Shown piece by piece: positions 7,244 through 17,041 of a DNA stretch of 53,499 nt (within the stretch, counting starts at the first letter, position 1; every line of letters starts with the position of its first letter). Location: the NCBI RefSeq assembly GCF_014838735.1, contig NZ_JABUXQ010000015.1, forward strand, positions 1 through 53,499, given 5' to 3'. Origin of the DNA: Limosilactobacillus portuensis (GTDB lineage Bacteria; Bacillota; Bacilli; Lactobacillales; Lactobacillaceae). The position numbers and the translations under genes are program-made. The notes beneath the pieces are model-generated. The model searched no databases, was not told where the DNA came from, and saw only the letters and a program-made list of their open reading frames with translations.

Positions 7244-8740
7244 TTAATACGTTGAAGCAAGTAACTTACTAATCGTTTCTTCCATTTTAGCTGGTTGAAT
7301 TACTTGTTCAGTTCGAATTGATTGTTCAAATAAGGCTTGAACATTGTTACTTAGCGGTTGTTGGACAACTTTCTGCAAATCATGAATGGCTGTTAGTCCT
7401 GGTGTCGAAACAGCTTGTCCTGTAATAGCCTTATAAACTGTTTCGGGGAATTTATACGGACTAGCCGTTGATACAATGACTGTTGGTGTCTTGTCATTAT
7501 GGCTGGCTTGGTATTGATTAGTAACGAATGAAGCAACAGCCGTATGCGGATCGATTAGGTAACCATCCGCTTTATAAACCCGGTGGATCTCTTGGACGAC
7601 TTGATCCTGAGTTGCAAATCCGGCAGCAAACTGACGATCTAACTGCGCCTTAATAACCGAGTTGACTTGATAATGACCTTCTTGTACTAATTGATCCATA
7701 TATTTACTAATTAGTTCAGCATTATTATCAGCTAAATCAAATAATAATCGCTCTAAATTGCTGGATACTAAGATATCCATTGCAGGTGAATTGGTTAAGT
7801 AAAACTCACGCTGGCGGTTGTATTCTCCGGTTTTGAAAAAGTCGGTCAGGACATTATTTTCATCAGAGGCACAAATCAATTTATTAATGGGTAATCCTAA
7901 CTTTTTAGCGTAACAGCCAGCTAGAATATCGCCGAAATTCCCAGTAGGGACCGCAAAATTGAGGACATCGCCACTCTTAATTTTACCCTTATCTACCAGT
8001 TGACCATAGGCACTAAAGTAGTAGGCAATCTGTGGAATTAAACGACCAATATTCATTGAATTAGCTGAAGAGAATTGATAGCCGTTTTGTTGAAGTTGGT
8101 GATTAAATATGGTGTCGTTAAAAATTCGTTTGACTTCAGTTTGAGCATCGTCAAAATTACCTTCGATCGCAATAGCGGTAAGGTTATTTCCCCGTTGACC
8201 TAACATTTGTTTCAATTGAACGGGGCTAACTCCACCATGAGGATAAAAGACAATTACTTGTGTACCGGACTGATTACTAAATCCCCGTATAGTAGCTGTT
8301 CCCGTATCACCAGAAGTGGCGGTTAGAATAATAATTTTATTACTGATTTGTTCAATAGTAACTGCTGAGGTCATTAAATAGGGAAGAATTTGCAGGGCAA
8401 TGTCCTTAAAAGCTAAAGTTGGTCCATGAAAAAGTTCTAGGTAGTAATTATTTGAATGACTGTTAGAAATAGGGGTAATTTGCTGATTGTCCCATTGTTC
8501 ACCATAAGCCTGCTTGATACCCTTTTGTAGCTGTTCAGAGGTAAAATCGTCAAAAAACAGGTTTAGAATCAGTTGTACAATTTGTTGATAAGTCATCTTC
8601 GGCAATTTTTCGATTGGTAAAGATGAAGAAGGAAATTTGACGGGAACTAGCAGGCCACCATCGTCAGCAAGTCCTTTAATAATGGCCTGGGGTGCGTTTA
8701 AAGTATCATCAATTGAACCACGCGTACTACGGTATTGCAT
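7244..8740 (-). CDS. thrC: Threonine synthase
   Basis: A 498-residue PLP enzyme that turns O-phosphohomoserine into threonine and phosphate, the last step of threonine synthesis. It begins with the family start MQYRSTRG and shows the PLP lysine in LFHGPTLAFKDIALQ, then ATSGDTGTATIRGF and the phosphate-binding NFGDILAG. The length fits the long class of threonine synthases. The ATG at 8740 has AGGAGG a few bases upstream; a longer frame to 8818 runs through the promoter and is rejected. It diverges from hom-thrB, so the three steps from aspartate semialdehyde to threonine sit together. Confidence 0.95.
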   Translation of the reverse strand: MQYRSTRGSIDDTLNAPQAIIKGLADDGGLLVPVKFPSSSLPIEKLPKMTYQQIVQLILNLFFDDFTSEQLQKGIKQAYGEQWDNQQITPISNSHSNNYYLELFHGPTLAFKDIALQILPYLMTSAVTIEQISNKIIILTATSGDTGTATIRGFSNQSGTQVIVFYPHGGVSPVQLKQMLGQRGNNLTAIAIEGNFDDAQTEVKRIFNDTIFNHQLQQNGYQFSSANSMNIGRLIPQIAYYFSAYGQLVDKGKIKSGDVLNFAVPTGNFGDILAGCYAKKLGLPINKLICASDENNVLTDFFKTGEYNRQREFYLTNSPAMDILVSSNLERLLFDLADNNAELISKYMDQLVQEGHYQVNSVIKAQLDRQFAAGFATQDQVVQEIHRVYKADGYLIDPHTAVASFVTNQYQASHNDKTPTVIVSTASPYKFPETVYKAITGQAVSTPGLTAIHDLQKVVQQPLSNNVQALFEQSIRTEQVIQPAKMEETISKLLASTY

Positions 8741-8785
8741 ATCAGTGCCTCCTATTACAACTAAAATCGTAACTCTTTGTTTGAT

Positions 8786-8815
8786 ATTGTACCTGTCTTG
8801 GTGGTATGTTACAAT
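8786..8815. promoter_or_regulatory. Overlapping antiparallel promoters of thrC and hom
   Basis: Rightward: TTGTAC (8787-8792), 17 bases, TACAAT (8810-8815), for hom. Leftward: TTGTAA (complement of 8809-8814), 17 bases, TACAAT (complement of 8786-8791), for thrC. The -10 of each lies on the -35 of the other, so RNA polymerase can occupy only one direction at a time. Confidence 0.75.
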
Positions 8816-8853
8816 CAAAAAATGGAAAAATGATGAGAAAATGAGGTGGCATT

Positions 8854-10128
8854 ATGGAAACCGTTCAGGTAGGAATGCTGGGTCTTGGAACAGTTGGATC
8901 TGGTGTACTGCAAATGATTCAGAATAATGAAGACAAGGTGGCTAATGTCACCGGTCGGCAACTTAATGTTAAAAAAGTATTAGTAAAACATCCCGAGCGT
9001 CATCAGAAGGTCCAGGGAGAAATTGGTTTAACGACTGATATTCAAGAAATTATTGATGATCAAGAAATTCAAATTGTTGTGGAGTTGATTGGCGGCATTC
9101 ATCCCGCAAAGGAATATATTGAAATGGCCCTCCACTCCCGAAAAAATGTTGTAACTGCCAATAAGGACCTAATTGCAACTTACGGACCAGAATTAAGTAA
9201 ATTAGCTCATGATAATCATTGTGATTTAATGTATGAAGCAAGTGTCGCTGGGGGAATTCCAATTTTACGGACAATTAATAATAGTTTTTCTGCTGACAAA
9301 ATAACGGAAGTTAAGGGAATTGTTAACGGAACCACTAACTACATTTTGACACAGATGAGTCAGCAAGGGTGGTCATATGAAAAAGCATTAGGCGAAGCAC
9401 AAAAATTAGGCTTTGCTGAAGCAGATCCAACAAATGACGTTACTGGAAAAGATGCTGCGTTTAAAATGGTGATCCTTAGTCAATTTGCCTTTGGTATTCA
9501 ATTAACGATTAATGATTTTAACGTAACCGGGATTGATCGATTGAGTGCATTCGATGTTCAACAAGCGGGAAAATTTGGTTATGTAATTAAGCTAGTTGGG
9601 ATTTCGCGGGTAATTAATGATGGCGTCTTTGTCGAAGTGGCTCCGGTTTTGATTCCAGTTGATCATCCACTAGCTACCATTAATAATGAATACAATGCAG
9701 TAATGGTCACTGGACAAGCAGTAGGAGATACTCTATTTTATGGTCGAGGTGCAGGTGGATTGCCAACTGCCAATAGTGTTTTAAGTGATATTACTTCAGT
9801 TACTAAAAATCTTGTTTTGAAAACTAACGGTAACTTCTTTAATAATTATCAGCAGTGTTATATTCCAGCTACTACTGATCAAGTTGCTTATCCATACTTT
9901 TTATCCATTACGATGCCGGATATAACTGGTCAAATGCTGAAGTTAACGCAAATTATGACAGAAATTAATGCTAGTTTTAGTCAAATCACCCAAACAGAAG
10001 CCAATGGAATAGCTCGAATAGTAATTATTACTCACGCAATGAGCGAGTCACAGTTACATGAATTTAAAGCGCAGATTGCTAGCGAGCCAACCATTAATCT
10101 TGATGCTGCTTATAAGGTTTTGAAATAA
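8854..10128 (+). CDS. hom: Homoserine dehydrogenase
   Basis: A 424-residue NAD(P)-dependent enzyme that reduces aspartate semialdehyde to homoserine. The Rossmann motif GLGTVGSGV is at the N-terminus, the catalytic domain contains VNGTTNYILTQM, GFAEADPTNDVTGKDA and KFGYVIKL, and an ACT regulatory domain occupies about residues 345-424 (SITMPDITGQMLKLTQIM). The ACT domain suggests feedback inhibition by threonine. GAGGTGG precedes the ATG. It is followed after 14 bases by thrB. Confidence 0.95.
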   Translation: METVQVGMLGLGTVGSGVLQMIQNNEDKVANVTGRQLNVKKVLVKHPERHQKVQGEIGLTTDIQEIIDDQEIQIVVELIGGIHPAKEYIEMALHSRKNVVTANKDLIATYGPELSKLAHDNHCDLMYEASVAGGIPILRTINNSFSADKITEVKGIVNGTTNYILTQMSQQGWSYEKALGEAQKLGFAEADPTNDVTGKDAAFKMVILSQFAFGIQLTINDFNVTGIDRLSAFDVQQAGKFGYVIKLVGISRVINDGVFVEVAPVLIPVDHPLATINNEYNAVMVTGQAVGDTLFYGRGAGGLPTANSVLSDITSVTKNLVLKTNGNFFNNYQQCYIPATTDQVAYPYFLSITMPDITGQMLKLTQIMTEINASFSQITQTEANGIARIVIITHAMSESQLHEFKAQIASEPTINLDAAYKVLK

Positions 10129-10142
10129 TAGGGGATGATTAA

Positions 10143-11006
10143 ATGAAAATTAGGGTTCCTGCTTCCAGTGCTAATCTTGGTCCGGGCTTTGATTCAATTG
10201 GACTTGCGGTTTCACTGTATTTAACTGTAACGGTAAAAGGGGCTGCTAAGGAATGGCAAGTCGATCATCAATTAGGAGATTTGCCGCATGATGAACATAA
10301 TATGATCGTACAAACAGCTCTCCAAGTAGCGCCCCAACTTTCTCCTCAACATCTTGAAGTAAGTAGTGATATTCCGGTTACTCATGGTTTGGGAAGCAGT
10401 TCCAGCGCAATTGTGGCTGGCATTGAATTAGCTAACCAGCTGGCAAAGTTAAAATTAACTAAGGCGGCCATGGTAGAAATTGCTAGTCAGATTGAGGGAC
10501 ATCCTGATAATGTTGCTCCAGCCATTCTTGGTGGTTTAGTAGTGGGGACTAACATTGACCAGCATTTCGATGCTGTGGAAGCTCCTCTACCACCATATGA
10601 TTTTGTGGCTTATATTCCAGCGTATAGTTTAGCAACCAAGAAGGCGCGGGCAGTTTTACCACGCCAGTTAGACTACCATTCTGCTATCCATGCCAGTGCA
10701 GTCGCTAATACGTTAGTAGCAGCTTTATTTAAACGAAATTACTCATTGGTAAGTGAACTTATGGAGGCTGATAATTTCCATGAACAGTATCGGGCACAAT
10801 TAGTACCGGAGTTAATGACTATTCGACAATTAGGTCATATCTATGATGCAGCAACCTATTTGAGTGGAGCCGGTCCCACAGTTATGACAATGATTACTCC
10901 AGACAAAACGGCTGCGTTTATTGAGACGCTTCGTAAAAAAGGGTTATCTGATCGCATCGAAATTTTACATCCAGATCATAATGGTGTGGTCGTTGACGAT
11001 CAGTAA
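10143..11006 (+). CDS. thrB: Homoserine kinase
   Basis: A 287-residue GHMP kinase that phosphorylates homoserine with ATP, giving the substrate of ThrC. MKIRVPASSANLGPGFDSIG is the family start, PVTHGLGSSSSAIVAG (near residue 80) is the ATP-binding loop, and LSGAGPTVM is the third GHMP motif. It is the last gene of the hom-thrB unit, followed by a strong terminator. Confidence 0.95.
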   Translation: MKIRVPASSANLGPGFDSIGLAVSLYLTVTVKGAAKEWQVDHQLGDLPHDEHNMIVQTALQVAPQLSPQHLEVSSDIPVTHGLGSSSSAIVAGIELANQLAKLKLTKAAMVEIASQIEGHPDNVAPAILGGLVVGTNIDQHFDAVEAPLPPYDFVAYIPAYSLATKKARAVLPRQLDYHSAIHASAVANTLVAALFKRNYSLVSELMEADNFHEQYRAQLVPELMTIRQLGHIYDAATYLSGAGPTVMTMITPDKTAAFIETLRKKGLSDRIEILHPDHNGVVVDDQ

Positions 11007-11070
11007 ATTATGGTTCGCCAAAGAGGTTATCTTTTTGGGCGTGATAGTGGTAGTTATTCATAAAATAATA

Positions 11071-11141
11071 AAAGAGAGTAAACAGTAATTTTCCTCGAAG
11101 GGATACCCTTGAGCTAATAGCTACTGCTTGCTCTCTTTTAT
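11071..11141. terminator. Long bidirectional terminator
   Basis: AAAAGAGAG and ACAGTA on the left pair with TACTG and GCTCTCTTTT on the right, with a small inner hairpin AAGGGATACCCTT. It lies between convergent thrB and hpt. Confidence 0.8.
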
Positions 11142-11680
11142 TATTTTTCATAAACTGATCGTTTTAACACACCGACATAGGGAAGATTACGGTAAAGGCC
11201 ATTATAATCAAGACCATAGCCAACGATAAATTCATTAGGAACCGTAAAACCAAGGTAATCAATTTTTACAGGTGTTTCGCGACGTTCAGGTTTATCCAGA
11301 AGTGAACAAATTTCAACACTCTTTGCGCCACGACTAGCGAACAGTTTGTTTAAAAACTCTAAAGTATGTCCGGTATCGATAATGTCTTCAACCATTAAAA
11401 CTGGTCTGCCACTAACGTCATGGGAAAGGTCGCGTAATAAACGTACTTTACCTGATGATTTAGAACTATCTTCATAGCTGGAAACATCAACATAATCGAT
11501 ATTCAGCTTAAAATCAAGTCTCTTCATTAATTCAGCCGCAAACATCATTGCTCCAGTCATTACTGGCACAACTACTGGAAATTCATCGTGGTATTTAGTG
11601 GAGATGGTAGTTGCTAATTCGTCGATTCGGTGATCAATTTGTGCTTGAGAATACAAAACTTTTTCAATGTCGTTATTCAT
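11141..11680 (-). CDS. hpt: Hypoxanthine phosphoribosyltransferase
   Basis: A 179-residue cytosolic enzyme that joins hypoxanthine or guanine to PRPP to give IMP or GMP in purine salvage. The PRPP loop VLMVEDIIDTGHTL (near residues 95-108) is diagnostic, preceded by YVDVSSYEDSSKSSGKVRL and followed by base-contact sequence VPNEFIVGYGLDYNG. Length is normal. AAGGGAGAA precedes the ATG. It stands alone here, not next to tilS or ftsH as in many relatives. Confidence 0.93.
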   Translation of the reverse strand: MNNDIEKVLYSQAQIDHRIDELATTISTKYHDEFPVVVPVMTGAMMFAAELMKRLDFKLNIDYVDVSSYEDSSKSSGKVRLLRDLSHDVSGRPVLMVEDIIDTGHTLEFLNKLFASRGAKSVEICSLLDKPERRETPVKIDYLGFTVPNEFIVGYGLDYNGLYRNLPYVGVLKRSVYEK

Positions 11681-11923
11681 CCAAATTCTCCCTTATAATG
11701 TTCGATATTTACGAACGATATAACTGGTTAGTATTTATTAACGTTAGCATTTTATCATAAATGAAATGAATTTAAAGGATATTTAAGCGGAAAAATTAAT
11801 ATTCGCTAAAACTTTGAATAACATTTAAAATTAAAATAGGTAGTTTTATATTTTTAGGCTAATTTCATTGTAATTAAGTACTTTAAGCTAAAATAAATAT
11901 GAAGCGAAATGGAGGATGACGGA

Positions 11924-12604
11924 ATGGACACAACGACGATCTTATTGGTTGAAGACGAAGAAAGCTTAGCAAGCTTTATGACTACCGAGTTAGAACTAGA
12001 AGGCTACAAAGTTATTTGCGCAAAGGATGGTCAGATGGCATTAGACCTATTCAATAAAGAGCAGATAACCTTAATTTTACTCGATTGGATGTTGCCAGAG
12101 TACGATGGCTTGACGGTCCTTCGTCGGATTCGGAAAGTAAGTGACGTGCCGGTTATTATGATTACTGCACGAAGTCAAACGTCTGATATTAGGATGGCGC
12201 TTGATCAGGGATTGGATGACTATATTACGAAACCGTTTGAAATTGAAGAACTCTTAGCGCGGATTCGGGTGATTTTACGGCGATTAAAACGAGAAAATGA
12301 ATCAGCTCACTTATATTGTTTTGGTCCATTTAAACTCGCCCTGTTAAAACATCAATTTTTAGTTAATGATCAAGAAGTCCATTTGACACCTAAAGAATTT
12401 TCTCTTATGTATTCTTTAATGAAAAATCCAGGTGTTGTCCAGACGCGGGATGACCTGCTTAATCAAATCTGGGGTTATGAATTTGACGGACAAACAAATA
12501 CCGTGGATGTTTATATTCGAGCTTTGCGAAATAAGCTAGGCGATTATCGTGATTTAATTAAAACGGTCAGAGGAATTGGCTATGTTTTAGGTGATCGATC
12601 ATGA
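11924..12604 (+). CDS. OmpR-family response regulator
   Basis: A 226-residue response regulator. The receiver domain has LLVEDEES at the N-terminus, the phosphorylated aspartate at residue 54 (LLLDWMLPEYDGL) and the switch residues in VIMITA and ITKPFE. The winged-helix DNA-binding domain fills about residues 128-225 (LTPKEFSLMYSL, TVDVYIRALRNKLG, IKTVRGIGYVL). The ATG at 11924 is chosen because GGAGG lies eight bases before it. Its stop overlaps the start of the sensor kinase by four bases. Confidence 0.93.
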   Translation: MDTTTILLVEDEESLASFMTTELELEGYKVICAKDGQMALDLFNKEQITLILLDWMLPEYDGLTVLRRIRKVSDVPVIMITARSQTSDIRMALDQGLDDYITKPFEIEELLARIRVILRRLKRENESAHLYCFGPFKLALLKHQFLVNDQEVHLTPKEFSLMYSLMKNPGVVQTRDDLLNQIWGYEFDGQTNTVDVYIRALRNKLGDYRDLIKTVRGIGYVLGDRS

Positions 12605-13932
12605 GAAAAAAACATCCGATAACGGCAGCTGGTCAGTTAACACGGCTCTTTCTTACGTTATTTATTACAGCTTTGGCAATAATTAATATCCTTTTTGTAA
12701 TTAATGCAGGACATTTGATTTATCAGTATGCAGACGATCAAGCAGATGAAATTATTGAGACAATTGAAAAGGATTGGGCAACTAGTAGTAATCGGGAAAA
12801 ACTATTAGAAGCTTATATTGCCCGCCAAGACGATGATGCAATTGAAATTACAGACCATCATCAAAAATTTCGGACGCATAAAGCACATAAGATTTTTAAA
12901 CGAATTAATAATCAAGGGATTAGAATTAAGAATTTAAGAATTACCCACCATGGAGTTTACTATCTGCGCCAGGAAAAGATGGATAATAGTTATGTTAAAG
13001 TTGCGATTAATGTTGATGACCTTGTTAAATTAACGAATTGGTTACTGGGATTAATGGTTGTAATTAACTTGGCAGTAGTTCTGCTATCAATTCCATTAAT
13101 TCGTCACTTAGCACATCGGTGGACTAAACCATTAACTAATTTGAGTTTACAAACTAACAGCATTAATCCGCAGAGTAGTAAACTACAGGTCTTAACCGTT
13201 CCCCAACAACCTATTGAGGTACGTAATGTTGCTAAATCATTTAATGAGTTACTTGAACGCCAATTTCAAGCAATTCAACGTGAAAAGGAGTTTATTACTA
13301 ACGCTTCGCATGAATTAAAAACGCCACTAGCAGGAATTTTAGGACACGTAAACTTAATTAAACGCCATGGTGATAAGCATCCAGAATTAATTGAGAAATC
13401 CATTGGATATATTGATCAAGAGGCACATCGAATGCAACGCTTGGTAAACGAGTTATTGATATTAGAGGGACATCAATCTAAAAATTCACATGGCATAACT
13501 GATTTGCCCGTGATTGTTGATGCAGAAATTACCTCTTTACAAGGAGCATATAAAAATAAGTTTGTTACAAATTTTCCTAAACAATTAGAATATCAAATAC
13601 TGCCCGGGGATTGGCAAAGTCTTGTTCATAACTTGCTTGAAAATGCTGCCAAGTATTCACCGCTCAATTCAACGATTAAAATTAGTCTAACTTCCATAAA
13701 TGATAAAATTATTTTTCGAGTAGCAGACCAGGGCTGTGGTATTAGTAAAGAAAATCGGCAAAAAATTTTTGAACGGTTTTTCAGAGAAGACACATCACAT
13801 GCTAGTCGAATTACTGGTTCTGGAATAGGTTTAGCAATCGTTAAGGCAATTGTTGAAAAATATAATGGGAAGATAACGGTTCAAGCAAATCAACCTCAAG
13901 GGACAATTTTTACAGTTTATTTTCCTGAATAA
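12601..13932 (+). CDS. Sensor histidine kinase
   Basis: A 443-residue membrane kinase partnered with the regulator just upstream (ATGA overlap). Transmembrane segments lie near residues 15-37 and 143-165 and enclose an extracellular sensor domain of about 105 residues; a HAMP segment follows. The phosphoacceptor is His237 in NASHELKTPLAGILGH. The ATPase domain shows NLLENAAKYSP, VADQGCGIS and GSGIGLAIVKAIVE. It resembles ArlS/CiaH-type kinases. The PepSY gene 110 bases downstream is a likely target or accessory. Confidence 0.93.
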   Translation: MRKKHPITAAGQLTRLFLTLFITALAIINILFVINAGHLIYQYADDQADEIIETIEKDWATSSNREKLLEAYIARQDDDAIEITDHHQKFRTHKAHKIFKRINNQGIRIKNLRITHHGVYYLRQEKMDNSYVKVAINVDDLVKLTNWLLGLMVVINLAVVLLSIPLIRHLAHRWTKPLTNLSLQTNSINPQSSKLQVLTVPQQPIEVRNVAKSFNELLERQFQAIQREKEFITNASHELKTPLAGILGHVNLIKRHGDKHPELIEKSIGYIDQEAHRMQRLVNELLILEGHQSKNSHGITDLPVIVDAEITSLQGAYKNKFVTNFPKQLEYQILPGDWQSLVHNLLENAAKYSPLNSTIKISLTSINDKIIFRVADQGCGISKENRQKIFERFFREDTSHASRITGSGIGLAIVKAIVEKYNGKITVQANQPQGTIFTVYFPE

Positions 13933-14042
13933 AAATGAAGATTTTTTCATCATACCTTTATCTAATTTTGGTTCTTTTGATGTGGTGCTCCAATAAAATA
14001 TAGATATAAAGAAAAAACGAAATTTGAAGGGAGCTCATTAAA

Positions 14043-14681
14043 ATGAATGAAAAGATCGATAAAAGCCAAAGTCAAAAAAATAATGGACAACAAAAAAAGC
14101 GTCCGAAATTAACTAAAAAATTAATAATCGCAGCTAGTGTTTGTGGCGGATTAATACTAGGTGTCGGTGGAACATTAGGTGTAATGGCAACGCACGAACA
14201 TCATGAAGACGCAATTGCAGCAGTTCAACGAAAAAAGGCGAATAAGGCAGACATAAAAATTGACCAACAAAAGGCAATCGATAAATTTAACGAGAAATAT
14301 AAAGATAAGCAAATCAATGAAGTTAAATTAGAACCCGATCATGGCCAATATGTGTATAAAATTGAAGGATTTGATAACACAAAAGAATATAAAGTTAAGG
14401 TTAACGCCAAAAATGGGAAAGTGATTTCTAACAAAACAGAAAAACTAGAAAATGGCGATAAAAAATATTCACTAGATCCAAGTAAAACGATCAGTCGTGA
14501 TGAAGCAAATACAATTGCTGAAAAAGCAGCTAAAAAAGGTAGTGGCGTTGAATGGGAATTAAAACAGGAAACAAAGAATAAGAGCGTTTGGGAAGTTAAA
14601 GTTACTGATAACAATAAGACTAAAGAAGTAAATATTAATGCTACTTCTAAAAAAGTATTAAGTGTCGAAAATGACCACTAA
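14043..14681 (+). CDS. PepSY-domain membrane-anchored protein
   Basis: A 212-residue protein with a basic N-terminus, one transmembrane segment (about residues 28-49, LIIAASVCGGLILGVGGTLG) and an extracellular part containing two PepSY-like units (about residues 75-140 and 148-210; DQQKAIDKFNEKY, SRDEANTIAEKAAKK). PepSY proteins are thought to restrain proteases or sense envelope state. It directly follows the two-component system with its own ribosome binding site (GAAGGGAGC), an arrangement common in lactobacilli. Lysine-rich composition suits a wall-exposed location. Confidence 0.8.
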   Translation: MNEKIDKSQSQKNNGQQKKRPKLTKKLIIAASVCGGLILGVGGTLGVMATHEHHEDAIAAVQRKKANKADIKIDQQKAIDKFNEKYKDKQINEVKLEPDHGQYVYKIEGFDNTKEYKVKVNAKNGKVISNKTEKLENGDKKYSLDPSKTISRDEANTIAEKAAKKGSGVEWELKQETKNKSVWEVKVTDNNKTKEVNINATSKKVLSVENDH

Positions 14682-14712
14682 ATTTAGTGGCTTGTAAATA
14701 GATAATTAAATA

Positions 14713-14755
14713 AGCGTTCAAGTAATCGTTTTGCTGACTACTTGAACGTTTTTTA
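14713..14755. terminator. Terminator after the PepSY gene
   Basis: GCGTTCAAGTA pairs with TACTTGAACGT followed by TTTTT. Confidence 0.8.
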
Positions 14756-14862
14756 GATGCGATGAGTGGTTCAAGAGAAATTATTGCGGATTATTAGCAA
14801 TTTGATAAACTTAACTGGAGTAACTTAACAATCTTATTTATCAAATTAGGAGGGGGAGCGTT

Positions 14863-15963
14863 TTGCAAAAAATCATTGCTAAACGAGTTTCAATGTTGGA
14901 GCTATTTTATGACCTGATTTTTGTCTATGCAATTTCTAAAATCACCGCAATGATTCATCATCCCGTTGCTGGTGGGATTCCGCTATTTAATTACATTGAA
15001 TTTATTTTTGTTGTTATTATGGTAATGCAGATTTGGCTTTATCAGGCATTATATATTAATCGCTTCGGTAAAAGTCGCATCATTGATACAATTGGTTTGC
15101 TAATCAGTATGTATGCAATGACTTATCTTGCTAATAATATCAACACTGAATGGTCGGTTACATTTGGAACCTTTAATTCGGCAGTGGTACTAATAGTTGC
15201 TGGTTTAATTTGGCAGTACCTCTGTGGTTCAGGAAAACACCCGATGCGCGATCATGATGTCCGGGCCTTTGCAGTAACCTTAATATTAGAATTAATTGCC
15301 GTGTTAAGCGGCTTACTAATCGGTTATCACTATGGCATTTTCCTGTGTATATTAGGCGGCTTGATTGGCTTTTTAATGCCATTAGCTGTATATCAACAAT
15401 TTATTCCAGAGAACGTGAACTTTCCGCACTTAGTAGAACGGCTCGGCTTAATTATTATCATTACTTTTGGTGAATCGTTGGTTAATATTACGCGCTATTT
15501 CAATGGTTCGATAATTCAGCTATTTCCTGCATTAATTTTTGTACTACTGGTGACAATGTTTGGTGCATATATTATTCAAGACGAATTACTTATTAATCAC
15601 CACCAGCGTTCACGTGGGTTCGTCCTCATGTACTCTCACGTATTCATGGTGATTGCCCTTCTCTCAATGACAGCAGGACTTGATTATCTTGCCGAATCAG
15701 AGGTATCACGGCTGAATTTATGGCTATTATTGTCGATCAGTATTTTGGGCTACTATATATGTCTTGTGGCAAATGGCGTTTATAACCATCGTGATGTTAA
15801 ATTACATTTAAAAGATTATTGTGTGATGTTGCTGATCTTCCTAATCGGTGCAGGGATTTCATTTTATGGAGTGCAAAGCAACTTTGGCTTAGTGATTGGT
15901 TTTACTCTTTCTGGCATTAGTGAATTTCTGTGGTTGTTAAAGATAAGCCGAATAAGAAAATAG
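14863..15963 (+). CDS. LtrA-family (low temperature requirement A) membrane protein
   Basis: A 366-residue protein with about ten transmembrane segments. The LtrA signatures are present: VSMLELFYDLIFVYAISK at the start and LVERLGLIIIITFGESL in the middle. The family was named from a cold-sensitive Listeria mutant; biochemical role is unknown. The start codon is TTG, supported by AGGAGGGGG nine bases upstream. It is a single-gene unit ending at a strong terminator. Confidence 0.85.
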   Translation: MQKIIAKRVSMLELFYDLIFVYAISKITAMIHHPVAGGIPLFNYIEFIFVVIMVMQIWLYQALYINRFGKSRIIDTIGLLISMYAMTYLANNINTEWSVTFGTFNSAVVLIVAGLIWQYLCGSGKHPMRDHDVRAFAVTLILELIAVLSGLLIGYHYGIFLCILGGLIGFLMPLAVYQQFIPENVNFPHLVERLGLIIIITFGESLVNITRYFNGSIIQLFPALIFVLLVTMFGAYIIQDELLINHHQRSRGFVLMYSHVFMVIALLSMTAGLDYLAESEVSRLNLWLLLSISILGYYICLVANGVYNHRDVKLHLKDYCVMLLIFLIGAGISFYGVQSNFGLVIGFTLSGISEFLWLLKISRIRK

Positions 15964-15976
15964 TTAAAGACTGAAG

Positions 15977-16020
15977 AACGGGATAGAGAATTTGGTAAAA
16001 GCGAATTCTCTATCCCGTTT
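15977..16020. terminator. Bidirectional terminator
   Basis: AACGGGATAGAGAATT pairs with AATTCTCTATCCCGTT between convergent genes. Confidence 0.85.
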
Positions 16021-16049
16021 ATAATCTTGTTTAAATTTTTATCAGACGC

Positions 16050-17033
16050 CTAATTGTGCTGTTCGCGATACTTTTGGACACTCATGCCGGTCCAAGTATT
16101 AAATGCCCGCAAAAATGAATTGGTTTCTTGATATGCTAATAAGAAAGCAATATCATCGGCTGTCATTGAGGTATTTAGCAGGTAATTTTTGGCTAACATT
16201 TCACGGGTAGCATTCAATTGTTGTTGGAAATTAGTGTTTTCTCCTTTTAATTTTCTTTGCAGGGTTCGTTTGCTAATTCCCAATGCCCGAGCAACATCTT
16301 CAATTGAAAATTCACCACGTGGCAATATTTCAACGAGGACATTGCGAACTCGTTTACCATACGAATCATCGATATCCAAATCAGCAAGCCGCTTTTTCAA
16401 TTCTGGCTCTAAATATTCAAGAATCGAAGTGTTTTCGCTGATAAATGGTATTTGTAGATCACTATTGCTAAAAGTAATGGCGTTGCTAGTATCAAGAGTA
16501 AAACTCAGACCAAAGTAATCCTGAATACTAGCATCATTTTCGCTAAATGTTGTTGTGATTTTGCACGGTTTAATTACTTTCTTTGTAGCTTTTGCGAGAA
16601 GCTGGACCATAAATGCAAACTCGCCTTTGATAAAGAATGGTGGTAATGGTTCATGAATGTCTGAGGTAACAAGGGTAATCGTTGTTACTTTCTTTTCTTG
16701 CTTTATTTGGTATGTAACAGGACAAATTAATGCCTTATAGTGAGCAAGCCGTTGCAAGAACTGTTCGCCATTTTTACTACAATAAGCGGCAAAAATCGGT
16801 GGTGAGAATGTTTCAATATTACCTGTTGCAGCTAATTTAGTAGGAAGCAGGGGATTTTCGGCTAATGAATCAATTGAATCAATCATTTTAAAATAATCAG
16901 CTTCCGTTAATTTAAGCCTTTGATGAGCAAATGTATCAATTGGTAGGCCGGCTGCTTTTAAGACTGCAGAAGGATTAATTCCGTTTGCTATCAAAACTTG
17001 CCCGTAACGGCCATCAATAATAAATTTTTCCAC
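16050..17033 (-). CDS. AraC-family transcriptional regulator
   Basis: A 327-residue regulator with an N-terminal Arabinose_bd-type ligand domain (residues 15-190, as in OruR/ArgR-like regulators) and a C-terminal double helix-turn-helix (about residues 235-325; FSIEDVARALGISKRTLQRKLK, YQETNSFLRAFNTWTGMSVQKYR). The start codon is GTG with AGGTGA just upstream. It follows the SDR gene on the same strand; in the unbroken form only eight bases would separate them. It probably regulates that unit. Confidence 0.87.
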   Translation of the reverse strand: MEKFIIDGRYGQVLIANGINPSAVLKAAGLPIDTFAHQRLKLTEADYFKMIDSIDSLAENPLLPTKLAATGNIETFSPPIFAAYCSKNGEQFLQRLAHYKALICPVTYQIKQEKKVTTITLVTSDIHEPLPPFFIKGEFAFMVQLLAKATKKVIKPCKITTTFSENDASIQDYFGLSFTLDTSNAITFSNSDLQIPFISENTSILEYLEPELKKRLADLDIDDSYGKRVRNVLVEILPRGEFSIEDVARALGISKRTLQRKLKGENTNFQQQLNATREMLAKNYLLNTSMTADDIAFLLAYQETNSFLRAFNTWTGMSVQKYREQHN

Positions 17034-17041
17034 TCAATCAC

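Noticed and set aside
14339-14614. 91-codon leftward frame inside the PepSY gene
   Set aside because: It is antisense to a clear gene, with Leu/Phe-rich composition produced by the lysine codons of the sense strand.
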